From Polyangiaceae bacterium (GTDB taxonomy: Bacteria; Myxococcota_A; Polyangia; Polyangiales; Polyangiaceae), in assembly GCA_025936045.1 (NCBI GenBank), contig JAICUB010000025.1, forward strand, positions 34,088 to 98,087: a DNA stretch of 64,000 nucleotides, read 5' to 3'. Positions 18,946 to 27,836 of this stretch are shown piece by piece; positions within the stretch are counted from its first letter, which is position 1, and the number at the start of each line of letters is the position of its first letter. Under the pieces are notes generated by a model. That model saw only the letters and a list, made by a program, of their open reading frames with translations. It was not told the origin of the DNA and made no database searches. The translations under genes and the position numbers were made by a program.

Positions 18946-20895
18946 GTGCCGTTCGAGCTCCAGAGCCCACTAGGCCTCGCGCTCCTCGGCTTGCTCGTTC
19001 CACTCGTTCTTCTCTATGTGCTCCGCATCCAGCGCGAGCGGAGGCGGGTGAGCTCGATTTGGCTCTGGCGCGCGGCGGAGCGCGATCTGCTCGCCCGCCA
19101 GCCGTTCCGGCGGCTGGTCCCGCACGTCTCGTTGATGCTCGAGGCGCTCGCCCTCGTCTCGCTCGCCCTGGCAGCGGCGCGCCCGCTCACGCGCGGTGGT
19201 CGCATCGACGCAGGTCACGTCGCGTTCATCATCGACGCGAGCGCGTCGATGTCGGCGCTGAACGCGGCCGGAAAGTCGCGCTTGGCCGAAGCCCAAGACG
19301 CCCTGCGCACCGCCGTGCGTCGGCTCGCGCCGGGCGCCGACGCCCTCGTCATCGAAGCCGGGCGTGACCCGCGCGTCGTCGCGCCCTGGGAGCACGACGT
19401 ACACCGGCTGGAGGGCGCGATCGGCCGGGTCAGCGCGGCGGACGTCGAGGGGGACCTCGGGCGTGCGCTCGCCCTTGCTTCCGATCACCTGCGGACGCGC
19501 TCGGGGTCGCGCCGCATCGTCGTCGTCACGGACGGCGCGCTCGCGCAGCGCGACTCGCTCAAGCTCTCCGCCTTCCCGCTCGAGGTCCTGCGCGTCGGCG
19601 AGCCGGTGGACAACGCCGGCATCGTGCGGGTGGACGTGGGGCGCGCTCCGGCGGGGGCGGGCAAGGACCAGGTTCAGGCGTTCGCGATGGTGCAAAACTT
19701 CGGGCGAAAGCCGCGCTCCTTCTTCGTGACGCTGTCGCAGCGGGGCGTCACGACCCCGCTCGCATCACGCCGCGTGGAGCTCGCGCCCGGCGAACAGGCT
19801 CCCGTCGTGCTCTCCTTCGACGCGGCTCCGCACGACGAGGGGATGGGGCTCGTGGTGGAGCTTTCTCCGGGCGATGCGCTGCGGGCGGACGACCGCGCCT
19901 ACGTGCGCGTGCCCGAGAGCGGCCGTCTCCCGGTCGTGGTGGCTCCCAAGGCCGTGAGCCCGTGGCTCCTGCGCGCGCTCGGCAGCGATCCGGACACGGA
20001 AATTTTCACGACCGAGCTCGCCGGGCTCGCGAGCGCGGACGTGCCGCGCGACGCGTTCGTCGTGGTGGACGGCGCGTGCCCGAAGGCGTTGCCCGGGGGC
20101 GATTTTTTGATCGTGAACCCGCCGCCGGGCGCTTGTGTGACGGCGACCGTCGGCGCGGCGCTCGAGCGGCCATCCATCACGTCGTGGGCCGAGGGCGACC
20201 TGCGGCTTCGCTTCGCGAGCTTCGACGGCGTCAACGTGGCGCGTGCCCACGCCGTCGAGCCGGACGGGCCGAATGCCTCCCTCCTGCGCGGCCGCGAGGG
20301 CACGTTGATCGCCGATGTCTCGGTGCCGGGTCGTACCGGGACGCTGATCGGCTTCGACGTGGGCGAGAGCACCTGGCCGCTCCGGGCCTCCTTCGTGCTC
20401 TTCGTGCGTAATCTGCTCGAGCTCGCGCAGAGTCACCGTACGGGGGCGGCTTCGGGTCCGGCGCGCACGGGCGAGCCGCTCGCGCTGCGGGTGCCCCTCG
20501 ATGTGACGGACGTCGAGCTCGTGCGCCCCGACGAGACCAAGCTCGAAGTGCCGGCGCACGACGGCCTCGCGGCGACGCCGGGGCCCGAACGCGCCGGCTT
20601 CTACTACGCGAGCTGGCAGGGCCAGCGGCCGGGCAGCACGCTCGTCCCGGTGAACCTGACGAGCGCCGCCGAGAGCGATCTCGGCACGCGCGAGCTCGTG
20701 GTGCCGCGGGGCCAAACCACCACCGTCAAGCGCCCGAGCGAGCTTTCCGACAGCGTGAGCGATTGGTCGTGGCTGCTCGCGGCGCTGTCGCTGCTCTGCG
20801 CCGTCGCCGACGTCTTCTGGGTCACGCGCGGCGGCCGCCGGCCCGCGCGCGCCCCGAGCTCCCCGCTGCGGCCCGTGCGCGAAGGGGCGCCGTGA
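18946..20895 (+). CDS. BatA-like membrane protein with VWA-type domain
   Basis: A 649-residue protein of the BatA/aerotolerance type. Two N-terminal membrane helices (about 8-25 and 60-78) flank the conserved SSIWLWRAAERD segment of the BatA N-terminal domain. A VWA-like domain follows with the metal-site motif DASAS at 97-101 and VVVTDGA near 190, then a long extracytoplasmic beta-rich region, and a last membrane helix at about 607-627. The GTG at 18946 matches the usual start of the family. It overlaps the next gene by 4 nt (GTGA), so the two VWA proteins are probably made together. Confidence 0.87.
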   Translation: MPFELQSPLGLALLGLLVPLVLLYVLRIQRERRRVSSIWLWRAAERDLLARQPFRRLVPHVSLMLEALALVSLALAAARPLTRGGRIDAGHVAFIIDASASMSALNAAGKSRLAEAQDALRTAVRRLAPGADALVIEAGRDPRVVAPWEHDVHRLEGAIGRVSAADVEGDLGRALALASDHLRTRSGSRRIVVVTDGALAQRDSLKLSAFPLEVLRVGEPVDNAGIVRVDVGRAPAGAGKDQVQAFAMVQNFGRKPRSFFVTLSQRGVTTPLASRRVELAPGEQAPVVLSFDAAPHDEGMGLVVELSPGDALRADDRAYVRVPESGRLPVVVAPKAVSPWLLRALGSDPDTEIFTTELAGLASADVPRDAFVVVDGACPKALPGGDFLIVNPPPGACVTATVGAALERPSITSWAEGDLRLRFASFDGVNVARAHAVEPDGPNASLLRGREGTLIADVSVPGRTGTLIGFDVGESTWPLRASFVLFVRNLLELAQSHRTGAASGPARTGEPLALRVPLDVTDVELVRPDETKLEVPAHDGLAATPGPERAGFYYASWQGQRPGSTLVPVNLTSAAESDLGTRELVVPRGQTTTVKRPSELSDSVSDWSWLLAALSLLCAVADVFWVTRGGRRPARAPSSPLRPVREGAP

Positions 20896-23800
20896 CGCGC
20901 GACGCCCTCGTGCCGCTGCTCGGGCCCGCCTGCGCGCTCGCTCTCTGCGTCTGGGTCGCCGGACGGCTCGTGCTACGTCCGGCGAGCCGGCGGCCATGGC
21001 TTGCCGGCTCGGCCGTCGCCGCTTGCTTGCCCCCGCTCGTGACCGCGTTCGCGGGCGACGGCTTCCTCGAGCTGCCCCAAGTGCGGCTCGAGCGAGGCTG
21101 GCTCGCGCTACCTGTCGCCGTCATCGTGCTCGCGGGGCTGAGCCGTCTCGAGCGCTTGTCGGCCCGCCAGGCGCCGTTTCGCCGCTCGGCGACGGAGGCG
21201 CTCGCCGCCGTCAGCATGCTCGCGGCCGGGCTCGCGGTGAGCGGGCTCGAAGTCGGACGCGCCCTCGACCGTCTGAGCGTCCTCGTCGCGCTCGACCGCA
21301 GCCGCAGCATCGACCTCGTCCCGAACGCCGACGAGCGCATCGCGACCGAGCTTCGGGTCGCCGAGCTCGGCATGCGCGAAGAGGATCGCATCGGCACGCT
21401 CGCGTTCGGCGTCGGCGCGGCCATCGAGGATCCGCTGCGCCCCCACACGCGCCTGCCGGCGCCCCAGCGTGCCGAAGTCGGACGCGACGGCACCGACCTC
21501 GGCGTCGCCATCCGCCACGCGCTCGGCGAGCTCCCACCGGATTCGTCCGCGCGCATCGTGCTTTTGAGCGACGGTGTCGCGACCCGCGGCGACGCGCTCG
21601 GTGCCGCGCTCGCCGCCGTCGCCGCGGGCGTGCCGGTCGACGCCGTACCGCTCGATCAAGCGAAGGTGCCCGATGTGCGCATCGCGAGCTTACGCATGGC
21701 GCCGCGCGCGAGCGAGGGCGAACCGCTCGAGCTCCGCGTCGTGACGGCGTCGACCGCGGCGGCGCGTGTGGAGGTACGCGTGCTCCGTGACGGCAAGCCG
21801 ATCCGCTCGGGCGAAGTCTCGCTCGGGGCGGGCGAGGACGTGCTTCACCTGCGCGAGCTCGCTCCGGCGCCGGGTTTCCATCGTTACGACGTGGAGCTCA
21901 CCGCCAAGGATCCGGCGCAGGATCTCGCGCACGAAGACAACGACGCTTCCGCGTTCGTGCGCGTGCGCGGCCAGGCGACGGCGCTCGTACTCGAGCGCGA
22001 CCCACCGCTCGCGGCCGCGCTCGTGCGCGCGCTCGAAGCGGCGGCCTTTCGTGTCGAGGTGCGCGGGCCGAGCGCCGTGCCCGCCGACGTCGCCGGCTTC
22101 GCCGCCTACGACCTCGTCACGCTGAGCGACATCCCTGCGTCCGATCTCGCACCGACGCAGCTCGACGCGCTCGCGAGCTACGTGCGCGATCTCGGCGGCG
22201 GCCTCGTGCTGTTCGGCGGCGATCGCAGCCTCGGCCCGGGCGGCTACGGCCGCACGCCGATCGAAGAGGTGAGCCCCGTCTCCTTCGACGTGAAGCAGGA
22301 GCGGCGGCGCGCGAGCCTCGCCGAGGTCATCGCCGTCGACTACTCGGGCTCGATGTCGATGAGCGTCGGCTCGAAGACCAAGCTCGATCTCGCGAACGAG
22401 GCGGCGGCGCGCTCGGCGGATTTGCTCGGCTCCGGCGACCGACTCGGCGTGATGCACGTCGATACGGCGGTGCACTGGACGGTGCCGCTCGGCCCCGTCG
22501 CCGACAAGGCCGCGATCGAACGCGACATCCGCGCCGTAGGCCCGGGCGGCGGCGGCATTTACGTCGACCTCGCGCTCTCGAGCGCCTACGACGCGCTCCG
22601 GCGCGAGAAAGTGCAGCTCAAGCATTGCCTGCTCTTCTCCGACGGCGCCGACGCCGAGCAGCACGAGACGTCACTTTCGCTCGCGAGCCGCGCCAAAGCG
22701 AGCGGCATCACGACGAGCGTCGTGGCGCTCGGCAACGGCGCGGACGTGCCCGACCTCGAACAGGTGAGCCGCGCCGGCGGCGGCCGGTTCTATTTGATCG
22801 AGGACGCCACGCGCCTCCCCGCCGTGTTCGCCCAGGAGACGGTGCTCGCGTCACGCAGCGCCATCAACGAAGTCACGTTCCGGCCGACGCTCGGCTCACC
22901 GGGCCCGGCAATCCGTGGCATCGATTTTTCGACCGCTCCGCCTCTCACTGGCTACGTCGTCACCCTGGCGAAGGCTCGCGCCCAGGTCCACCTCGCGGGC
23001 CCCGAGGGTGATCCGATTCTCGCCGTCTGGTCCGCGGGCCTCGGTCGGGCCGCCGTCTTCACGAGCGACTTCAAGGATCGCTGGGGCCGAGCTTGGACCG
23101 GCTGGGAAGCGGCGGGGCGCCTTTTCGGGCAGCTCGCCCGCGACGTGGCCCGCCGAGCCGACGATCCGCACCTGCGACTCGAAGCGGACACGCAAGGCGG
23201 GGTCCTCCACCTGCGCGCCAACGTCGTTGACGACCGCGGGCGCGCCGAAACGTTCCGGCGCCTGCGCGCGACTGTCGCCGGACCCGACGGCTTCTCTCGC
23301 ACCGTCGAGCTCGAGGCGGTCGGAACCGGAGCTTATTCGGCCGAAGTCCCGCTCGAGCGGCCCGGTTCCTACGTCGCCACCGCCCTCGACGAACAGCGCG
23401 GCTCCTCCGTCGCCACCGCGGGGGCCGCCCTGAGCGCGGGCGAAGAGCTCAAGCCGACCGGCACCGACCGCGCGCTGCTCGGACGCATCGCGGAGCTCTC
23501 CGGCGGCAAGCTCCGCGATACCCTCGCGGGGATCTTCAATGATCGTCCGGGCCGTCGCTTTGCGTATCAGAGCCTGAGCTCGCTCCTCGCGCTGCTCGCG
23601 GCGTTCGGCGTCCTCCTCATGGTCACGGCGCGACGGCTGGCGCTGCCTGCCTCATTCCTCGCGCTTCCCGAGCGCTTGAAAGAGCGCAGAAATGAGCGGC
23701 GTTTGCGGGCCGGGCGGCGGCGCGAGCCGCCGGCGCCGGCCGCCTCGACGCTCGACGTATTGCAGCAGGCGAAATCACGCGCTCGCGAGCAGAGCGCGAC

Positions 23801-23981
23801 CACGCAGGAACGCCCCGCCCCCACCGCCGGACAACACGTGTCCGCCACGAAAGTTGCGGCACCGGCGAACCGAGCTCAGCCCCCCACGCGACGCGACTCG
23901 GCGCCACCGAGCGGACCCTCATCACGACCGCGCTCCGCCGCGGAAATCTTGCTCGCCCGGCGCAAACGCCGTCAGCGTTGA
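20892..23981 (+). CDS. Giant membrane protein with two VWA domains and a GATase-like domain
   Basis: A 1029-residue protein. Three membrane helices lie in the first 120 residues; a first VWA domain starts VLVALDRSRSID (DRSRS near 135) and continues with LLSDGVATRGDAL. A glutamine-amidotransferase-like Rossmann segment is near 437-452 (GGGLVLFGGDRSLGPGGY), with no catalytic Cys visible in it. A second VWA domain has the full metal site DYSGSMS near 483 and FSDGAD near 580. A last membrane helix is near 895-915, followed by a basic Arg/Ala/Pro-rich tail of about 110 residues. GTG start overlaps the upstream stop. Last gene of the locus. Confidence 0.85.
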   Translation: MTRDALVPLLGPACALALCVWVAGRLVLRPASRRPWLAGSAVAACLPPLVTAFAGDGFLELPQVRLERGWLALPVAVIVLAGLSRLERLSARQAPFRRSATEALAAVSMLAAGLAVSGLEVGRALDRLSVLVALDRSRSIDLVPNADERIATELRVAELGMREEDRIGTLAFGVGAAIEDPLRPHTRLPAPQRAEVGRDGTDLGVAIRHALGELPPDSSARIVLLSDGVATRGDALGAALAAVAAGVPVDAVPLDQAKVPDVRIASLRMAPRASEGEPLELRVVTASTAAARVEVRVLRDGKPIRSGEVSLGAGEDVLHLRELAPAPGFHRYDVELTAKDPAQDLAHEDNDASAFVRVRGQATALVLERDPPLAAALVRALEAAAFRVEVRGPSAVPADVAGFAAYDLVTLSDIPASDLAPTQLDALASYVRDLGGGLVLFGGDRSLGPGGYGRTPIEEVSPVSFDVKQERRRASLAEVIAVDYSGSMSMSVGSKTKLDLANEAAARSADLLGSGDRLGVMHVDTAVHWTVPLGPVADKAAIERDIRAVGPGGGGIYVDLALSSAYDALRREKVQLKHCLLFSDGADAEQHETSLSLASRAKASGITTSVVALGNGADVPDLEQVSRAGGGRFYLIEDATRLPAVFAQETVLASRSAINEVTFRPTLGSPGPAIRGIDFSTAPPLTGYVVTLAKARAQVHLAGPEGDPILAVWSAGLGRAAVFTSDFKDRWGRAWTGWEAAGRLFGQLARDVARRADDPHLRLEADTQGGVLHLRANVVDDRGRAETFRRLRATVAGPDGFSRTVELEAVGTGAYSAEVPLERPGSYVATALDEQRGSSVATAGAALSAGEELKPTGTDRALLGRIAELSGGKLRDTLAGIFNDRPGRRFAYQSLSSLLALLAAFGVLLMVTARRLALPASFLALPERLKERRNERRLRAGRRREPPAPAASTLDVLQQAKSRAREQSATTQERPAPTAGQHVSATKVAAPANRAQPPTRRDSAPPSGPSSRPRSAAEILLARRKRRQR

Positions 23982-24039
23982 GGGCATTACAGCCGAGCTC
24001 GCTCGGGTGAATCGATGTATGCCGCATCGCGGGCAGTCT

Positions 24040-24069
24040 GATCACCGACTCACGTCGAGTCGGATGATC
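24040..24069. terminator. Hairpin downstream of the MoxR/VWA locus
   Basis: GATCA CCGACTC, loop ACGTC, GAGTCGG, a single bulged A, then TGATC: twelve base pairs with one bulge. It stands 59 nt after the stop of the last gene. A T-rich patch (gttattttt) follows only about 20 nt later, so it may be a terminator or a palindromic protein-binding site. Confidence 0.5.
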
Positions 24070-24204
24070 TCACGTCGTCCCGCCTGAGTTCGTTATTTTT
24101 GCCCGGCGGGGTGTGAGTTTCTGCGTCCCGAAGAGCGGCAATCATTTTTGGCGCGCGTCGATTGAGCGCTTGAATCCGGACTCGAGTGCAGGCAAGTAGC
24201 TTCA

Positions 24205-25299
24205 ATGAAAACGGGAGTGGTTGGGATTAAAGGTGTTTGGACCTACGCGCTGCTCGGCGCGATGGGTTTGGCGACGGCGTGCGGAAGCGACGACGACCAC
24301 GGTGCGCCGTCGAGCACGGGCGGTTCTGCCGGCAAGGCCGGCGGCGCCGGCTCGAGCGGTGCGTCCGGCAAGGCGGGCTCGAGCTCGGGCGGAGAGAACA
24401 CCGGCGGCACGAGCGCCGGCAAAGGTGGGACGACCTCCACGGCAGGCATGGCTGGTGAAGCGCCGGGCACGGGCGGCAAAGCTGGTACCGGCGGCACCTC
24501 GAACAACACGAGCGGCGAAGGCGGGATGAGCGGCGAAGGCGGCGCCAATCCCGGCAGCGGCGGCACGGGGGGTTCCGCCGGAAGGGGCGGCAACGGCGGC
24601 GGGCGCAGCGGCAACGGCGGGCGCAGCGGCAACGGCGGGCGCAGCGGCAACGGCGGCGTGAGCGGTCACGCCGGCAGCATCGGCGTCGGCGGAACCACGG
24701 GACCCGGCGGTGAAGGCGGAGAGAGCGGCGAAGCAGGCGCCGGCGGCGAAGGCGCGCAGAGCGGCGCAGGCGGAGCGGCTGGTGCCGGCGGCGCCGGCGA
24801 GACCACGCCGAACCTCTTCTTCAGTGAGTACGTCGAACCCGTCGGAACGGGCCCGCGCGCTCTCGAGCTCGTCAACAAAAGCGGCGCGACGATGGATCTC
24901 GCGAACTGCAGCATCGTCCTGTTCTCGAACGCCGCGAACACGCCGACGAGTCAACTCGCGCTCGTCGGCTCCGTTGCAAACGACGACGTGTTCGTCGTCT
25001 GCAGTGCGGCCATCGGCAGCGCCTGTGATCAAATCGCGGCCGGGCTCACGTTCGACGGCAACGACGGCATCGCGCTCCGTTGCAACAGCACCCGGCTCGA
25101 TCTCATCGGCCAGCTCGGGACGAATCCGGGCACGGAGTGGGGCGACACGACGGTCGGCACGCAGGATCAAACGCTGCGCCGCAAGTGCAGCGTGACCATC
25201 GGCGACCGCACCTCGTCGGACGCCTTCGATCCGTCGGCGCAATGGGTCGAGGTCCCGAGCAACTCGACGGCGGGGCTCGGCAGCGCGACGTGCGGCTGA
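24205..25299 (+). CDS. Gly-rich lipoprotein with C-terminal lamin-tail domain
   Basis: A 364-residue surface lipoprotein. The signal ends in the lipobox LATAC, followed by about 165 residues of Gly/Ser/Ala-rich low-complexity sequence (GGSAGKAGG, GGRSGNGGRSGN). A lamin-tail (LTD) domain takes the last 165 residues: LFFSEYVEPVG, ALELVNKSGATMDL, LDLIGQLGTNPGTEWGD and TLRRKC. LTD domains in bacteria are usually found on secreted or surface-anchored proteins. Four Cys in the domain could form disulfides. The 18-bp tandem repeat at 24598-24651 lies in the Gly-rich part. No partner gene is obvious; it stands alone between two terminator-like hairpins. Confidence 0.85.
   Translation: MKTGVVGIKGVWTYALLGAMGLATACGSDDDHGAPSSTGGSAGKAGGAGSSGASGKAGSSSGGENTGGTSAGKGGTTSTAGMAGEAPGTGGKAGTGGTSNNTSGEGGMSGEGGANPGSGGTGGSAGRGGNGGGRSGNGGRSGNGGRSGNGGVSGHAGSIGVGGTTGPGGEGGESGEAGAGGEGAQSGAGGAAGAGGAGETTPNLFFSEYVEPVGTGPRALELVNKSGATMDLANCSIVLFSNAANTPTSQLALVGSVANDDVFVVCSAAIGSACDQIAAGLTFDGNDGIALRCNSTRLDLIGQLGTNPGTEWGDTTVGTQDQTLRRKCSVTIGDRTSSDAFDPSAQWVEVPSNSTAGLGSATCG
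24598..24651 (+). repeat. Three tandem copies of an 18-bp coding repeat
   Basis: GGCGGGCGCAGCGGCAAC occurs three times in a row in frame and encodes GGRSGN each time. It is inside the Gly-rich spacer of the lamin-tail lipoprotein and could vary in copy number between strains. Confidence 0.85.
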
Positions 25300-25337
25300 A
25301 GTACCGCCGCGCAACCTGCGGCTGAATTGAAGCGAAA

Positions 25338-25370
25338 GGACGGCGAGCGGCTGACGGTCGCTCGCCGTCC
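25338..25370. terminator. Perfect 12-bp GC hairpin
   Basis: GGACGGCGAGCG, a 9-nt loop, then CGCTCGCCGTCC: twelve perfect base pairs, 38 nt after the stop of the lamin-tail lipoprotein gene. There is no T-run after it. The most likely role is termination of that gene. Confidence 0.7.
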
Positions 25371-25459
25371 GTGCATCGGACTCCCTGCCGCGAGCGCTCG
25401 ACGCTAAAAGAGGCCGCGCCGCATGCCGTGCCCCCGCGCCGGAGTGCGAGAGCACCGGC

Positions 25460-26656
25460 ATGCGCCGCACCACGAGCGCCCCAAGCGCATTGACGCCGCG
25501 GGCGCCCCTGCCCGATGCTCCCGGCGTGGATTTTCCGGTGAACGACGCTGAACGGCTCAGGCGCGTGACGCTCGTCGCGCTCGCGCTCCTGATCTCGACG
25601 CTCTTTCTGTGGATGATCCGCGATTTTCTGATCGCGCTCCTGCTCGGCGCGATCACGGCAGGCATGCTGCGGCCGGTGTACGTGGCGATGTGCCACCGTT
25701 TCAAGAGCAGGAAGAAGGTCGCGGCCGGCGTGACGCTCGGCCTGCTGCTCGTGCTCGTGATCATCCCGCTCGTCGCGTACGGCGTCGTCGTCGCGAACCA
25801 GGCCGTGGACCTCGGGCGGCAAGCGAGCCCGTGGCTGCGCTCGGTGTTCGGCGCCGCGGAGTTCAGCCACACCTTCGAGCGCTACCCCGCGTTGCGACCG
25901 CTCCTCCCGTACCGGGAGCTCATCTTGCAAAAGGTCGGCGAGATCGGCGGTGAAATCGGCGCGCTCGCCGTCGCCGCGGTCACGGCGGCCGCGCAAGAGA
26001 TCATCACGCTCGGGCTCGGGCTCTTCGTGATGCTCTACGCGACCTTCTTCTTTCTCACCGACGGTCGCGCGATTCTGCGCAAGATCCTCTACTACTCGCC
26101 GCTCCCGCCCGAGGACGAGGACAAGATGCTCGGACGGTTCCTCTCCGTCGCCCGCGCGACGATCAAGGGAACCATCGTGATCGGACTCGTGCAGGGCGCG
26201 CTCGGCGGGCTCGCCTTTCGCGTCGCAGGCATCGGCGGCGCGGCCTTTTGGGCCACGTCGATGGCGGTGCTCTCGGTGGTGCCCGGCGTCGGCTCCGCGA
26301 TCATCTGGATCCCGGGCGCGCTCTACCTGTGGTTCACGGGCCAAGTCGGCGCCGCGATCGGCCTCACGGCGTGGTGCGCCATCGTGATCGGCCTCGTCGA
26401 CAACTTCTTGCGCCCAGTGCTCGTCGGCAAGGACGCAAAGCTCTCGGATCTCTTGATTTTGGTCTCGACGCTCGGCGGTATCGCGCTGTTCGGCGGGCTC
26501 GGCTTCATCATCGGCCCGATCGTCGCCGCGCTGTTCGTCACGGTGTGGGACATCTACGGCGACGTCTTCCGCGGCGTGCTGCCCGAACCGCCGCCGCTCT
26601 CGCGCCCTTCGTTCCCGAGCGACGCCCCGCCGAGCGACCCACGCGCGAAGGCGTGA
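25460..26656 (+). CDS. AI-2E family (PerM/UPF0118) membrane protein
   Basis: A 398-residue integral membrane protein of the AI-2E transporter family. Family marks are two N-terminal helices ending FLIALLLGAITAGMLRPVY, a large loop of about 90 residues, then GLGLFVMLYATFFFLTDGRAI. The conserved core follows: IKGTIVIGLVQGALGGLAF, VLSVVPGVGSAIIWIPGA and the last block LIILVSTLGGIALFGGLGFIIGP in pieces. Substrate unknown; members have been described as autoinducer-2 exporters or Na+/H+ antiporters, so the name should not be taken literally. Ends 36 nt from the convergent ilvE. Confidence 0.9.
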   Translation: MRRTTSAPSALTPRAPLPDAPGVDFPVNDAERLRRVTLVALALLISTLFLWMIRDFLIALLLGAITAGMLRPVYVAMCHRFKSRKKVAAGVTLGLLLVLVIIPLVAYGVVVANQAVDLGRQASPWLRSVFGAAEFSHTFERYPALRPLLPYRELILQKVGEIGGEIGALAVAAVTAAAQEIITLGLGLFVMLYATFFFLTDGRAILRKILYYSPLPPEDEDKMLGRFLSVARATIKGTIVIGLVQGALGGLAFRVAGIGGAAFWATSMAVLSVVPGVGSAIIWIPGALYLWFTGQVGAAIGLTAWCAIVIGLVDNFLRPVLVGKDAKLSDLLILVSTLGGIALFGGLGFIIGPIVAALFVTVWDIYGDVFRGVLPEPPPLSRPSFPSDAPPSDPRAKA

Positions 26657-26691
26657 CGGGCGCTGCGCGCCGGCTCGCACGAGCAGCCACG

Positions 26692-27801
26692 TTACGCCAC
26701 GCGGTGCATCCAGCCGTGCTTGTCGGGGACGCGACCGTATTGGATGTCGAGCAGGGTTTCGCGCAGGCGCGTGGAGACGGGGCCCGGCTCGCCGCCGTGG
26801 ATCGTCCAGGAGCCGCCGTCGAATTTGACCTGGCCGACCGGGGTGATGACGGCCGCGGTGCCGCAGGCGAAGACTTCCTTCAGCGTGCCGTTTTGCAGAT
26901 CGCGCCCCCACTCATCGGTGCTGATGAGCCGCTCTTCTTGCTCGTAGCCGAGCTCGGACGCGAGCGTGAGGATGCTGTCGCGCGTGATGCCGGCGAGGAG
27001 CGCGCCGTTCAGCTTCGGCGTGACGAGCTTCGTGCGCGCGCCGTCTTGGTAGACGAAAAAGAGGTTCATGCCGCCCATCTCCTCGACGTATTTGTGCTGA
27101 TTGGCGTCGAGCCAGACGACCTGCTGGCACCCGGCGTCGATGGCCTTTTGCTGCGCGACGAGACTCGCCGCGTAGTTGCCGGCACATTTGGCGGCGCCCG
27201 TCCCGCCCGGAGCGGCCCGCACGTAATCGGTGCAGAGCCATACGGATACGGGCTTTACCCCCTGCGGGAAGTACTGCCCCGAGGGTGAACCGAAGAGCAG
27301 AAACAAGTACTCCTTGGCCGGCTTCACGCCGAGCGCCGATTCGGTCGCGATGGCGAGCGGACGCAGGTAGAGGCTCTCACCCGGGCCGGAGGGGACCCAA
27401 TTGTGTTCGGTCGTGATGAGCACGTCCGCCGCTTCCACGAAGCGCTCGACCGGGATCGGCGGCATCGCCAGCCGCTCGGCGGATTGGTTGAAGCGCCGGG
27501 CGTTCGCTTCGGGGCGAAAGGTCGCGATGCCGCCGTCCACCTGCCGATAGGCTTTGAAGCCTTCGAAGATGGCTTGGCCGTAGTGGAGCACCGACGCCGC
27601 CGGATCGAGCGAGATGGGCGCATACGGGACGAGCGCACCGCGCTGCCAGCCGCCGGGTTCCCGATAGCTGATGGTGATCATGTGCTCGGTGAAGACGCGG
27701 CCGAAGCCGAGCCCTTCGAGCATCTTCGCGCGCTCCTCGTCACCGATCCGTTGGACCTTGGGGTGGAGATCGATGGTTGAACCAGTTGTCATGGCCGCCA
27801 T
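26692..27801 (-). CDS. ilvE: Branched-chain amino acid aminotransferase
   Basis: A class IV PLP-dependent aminotransferase, 369 residues, that interconverts Val, Leu and Ile with their 2-oxo acids. Typical motifs are VLHYGQAIFEGFKAYR near residue 80, FNQSAERLAMPPIP and YLRPLAIATESALGV. The PLP lysine region is GAAKCAGNYAASL, followed by VVWLDANQHKYVEEMGGMNLFFV. The extended IlvE form (about 360 residues) fits. The start is ATG at 27801; the second ATG at 27792 is three codons downstream. The gene is divergent from the quinone oxidoreductase at 27837 with only about 35 nt between them, so their promoters must overlap. Ketoisovalerate, its product, is also the panB substrate. Confidence 0.94.
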   Translation of the reverse strand: MAAMTTGSTIDLHPKVQRIGDEERAKMLEGLGFGRVFTEHMITISYREPGGWQRGALVPYAPISLDPAASVLHYGQAIFEGFKAYRQVDGGIATFRPEANARRFNQSAERLAMPPIPVERFVEAADVLITTEHNWVPSGPGESLYLRPLAIATESALGVKPAKEYLFLLFGSPSGQYFPQGVKPVSVWLCTDYVRAAPGGTGAAKCAGNYAASLVAQQKAIDAGCQQVVWLDANQHKYVEEMGGMNLFFVYQDGARTKLVTPKLNGALLAGITRDSILTLASELGYEQEERLISTDEWGRDLQNGTLKEVFACGTAAVITPVGQVKFDGGSWTIHGGEPGPVSTRLRETLLDIQYGRVPDKHGWMHRVA

Positions 27802-27836
27802 TTCGCGAACGAGTCGAATACCATGACGCATCTCGC

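Noticed and set aside
24205..25299. CRISPR-like or PE_PGRS-like array
   Set aside because: The repeats are in-frame 18-bp coding units without spacers; the protein is a lipoprotein with a lamin-tail domain.
25460..26656. Autoinducer-2 export function
   Set aside because: The family name AI-2E is not proof of function; no luxS or other quorum gene is in the window.
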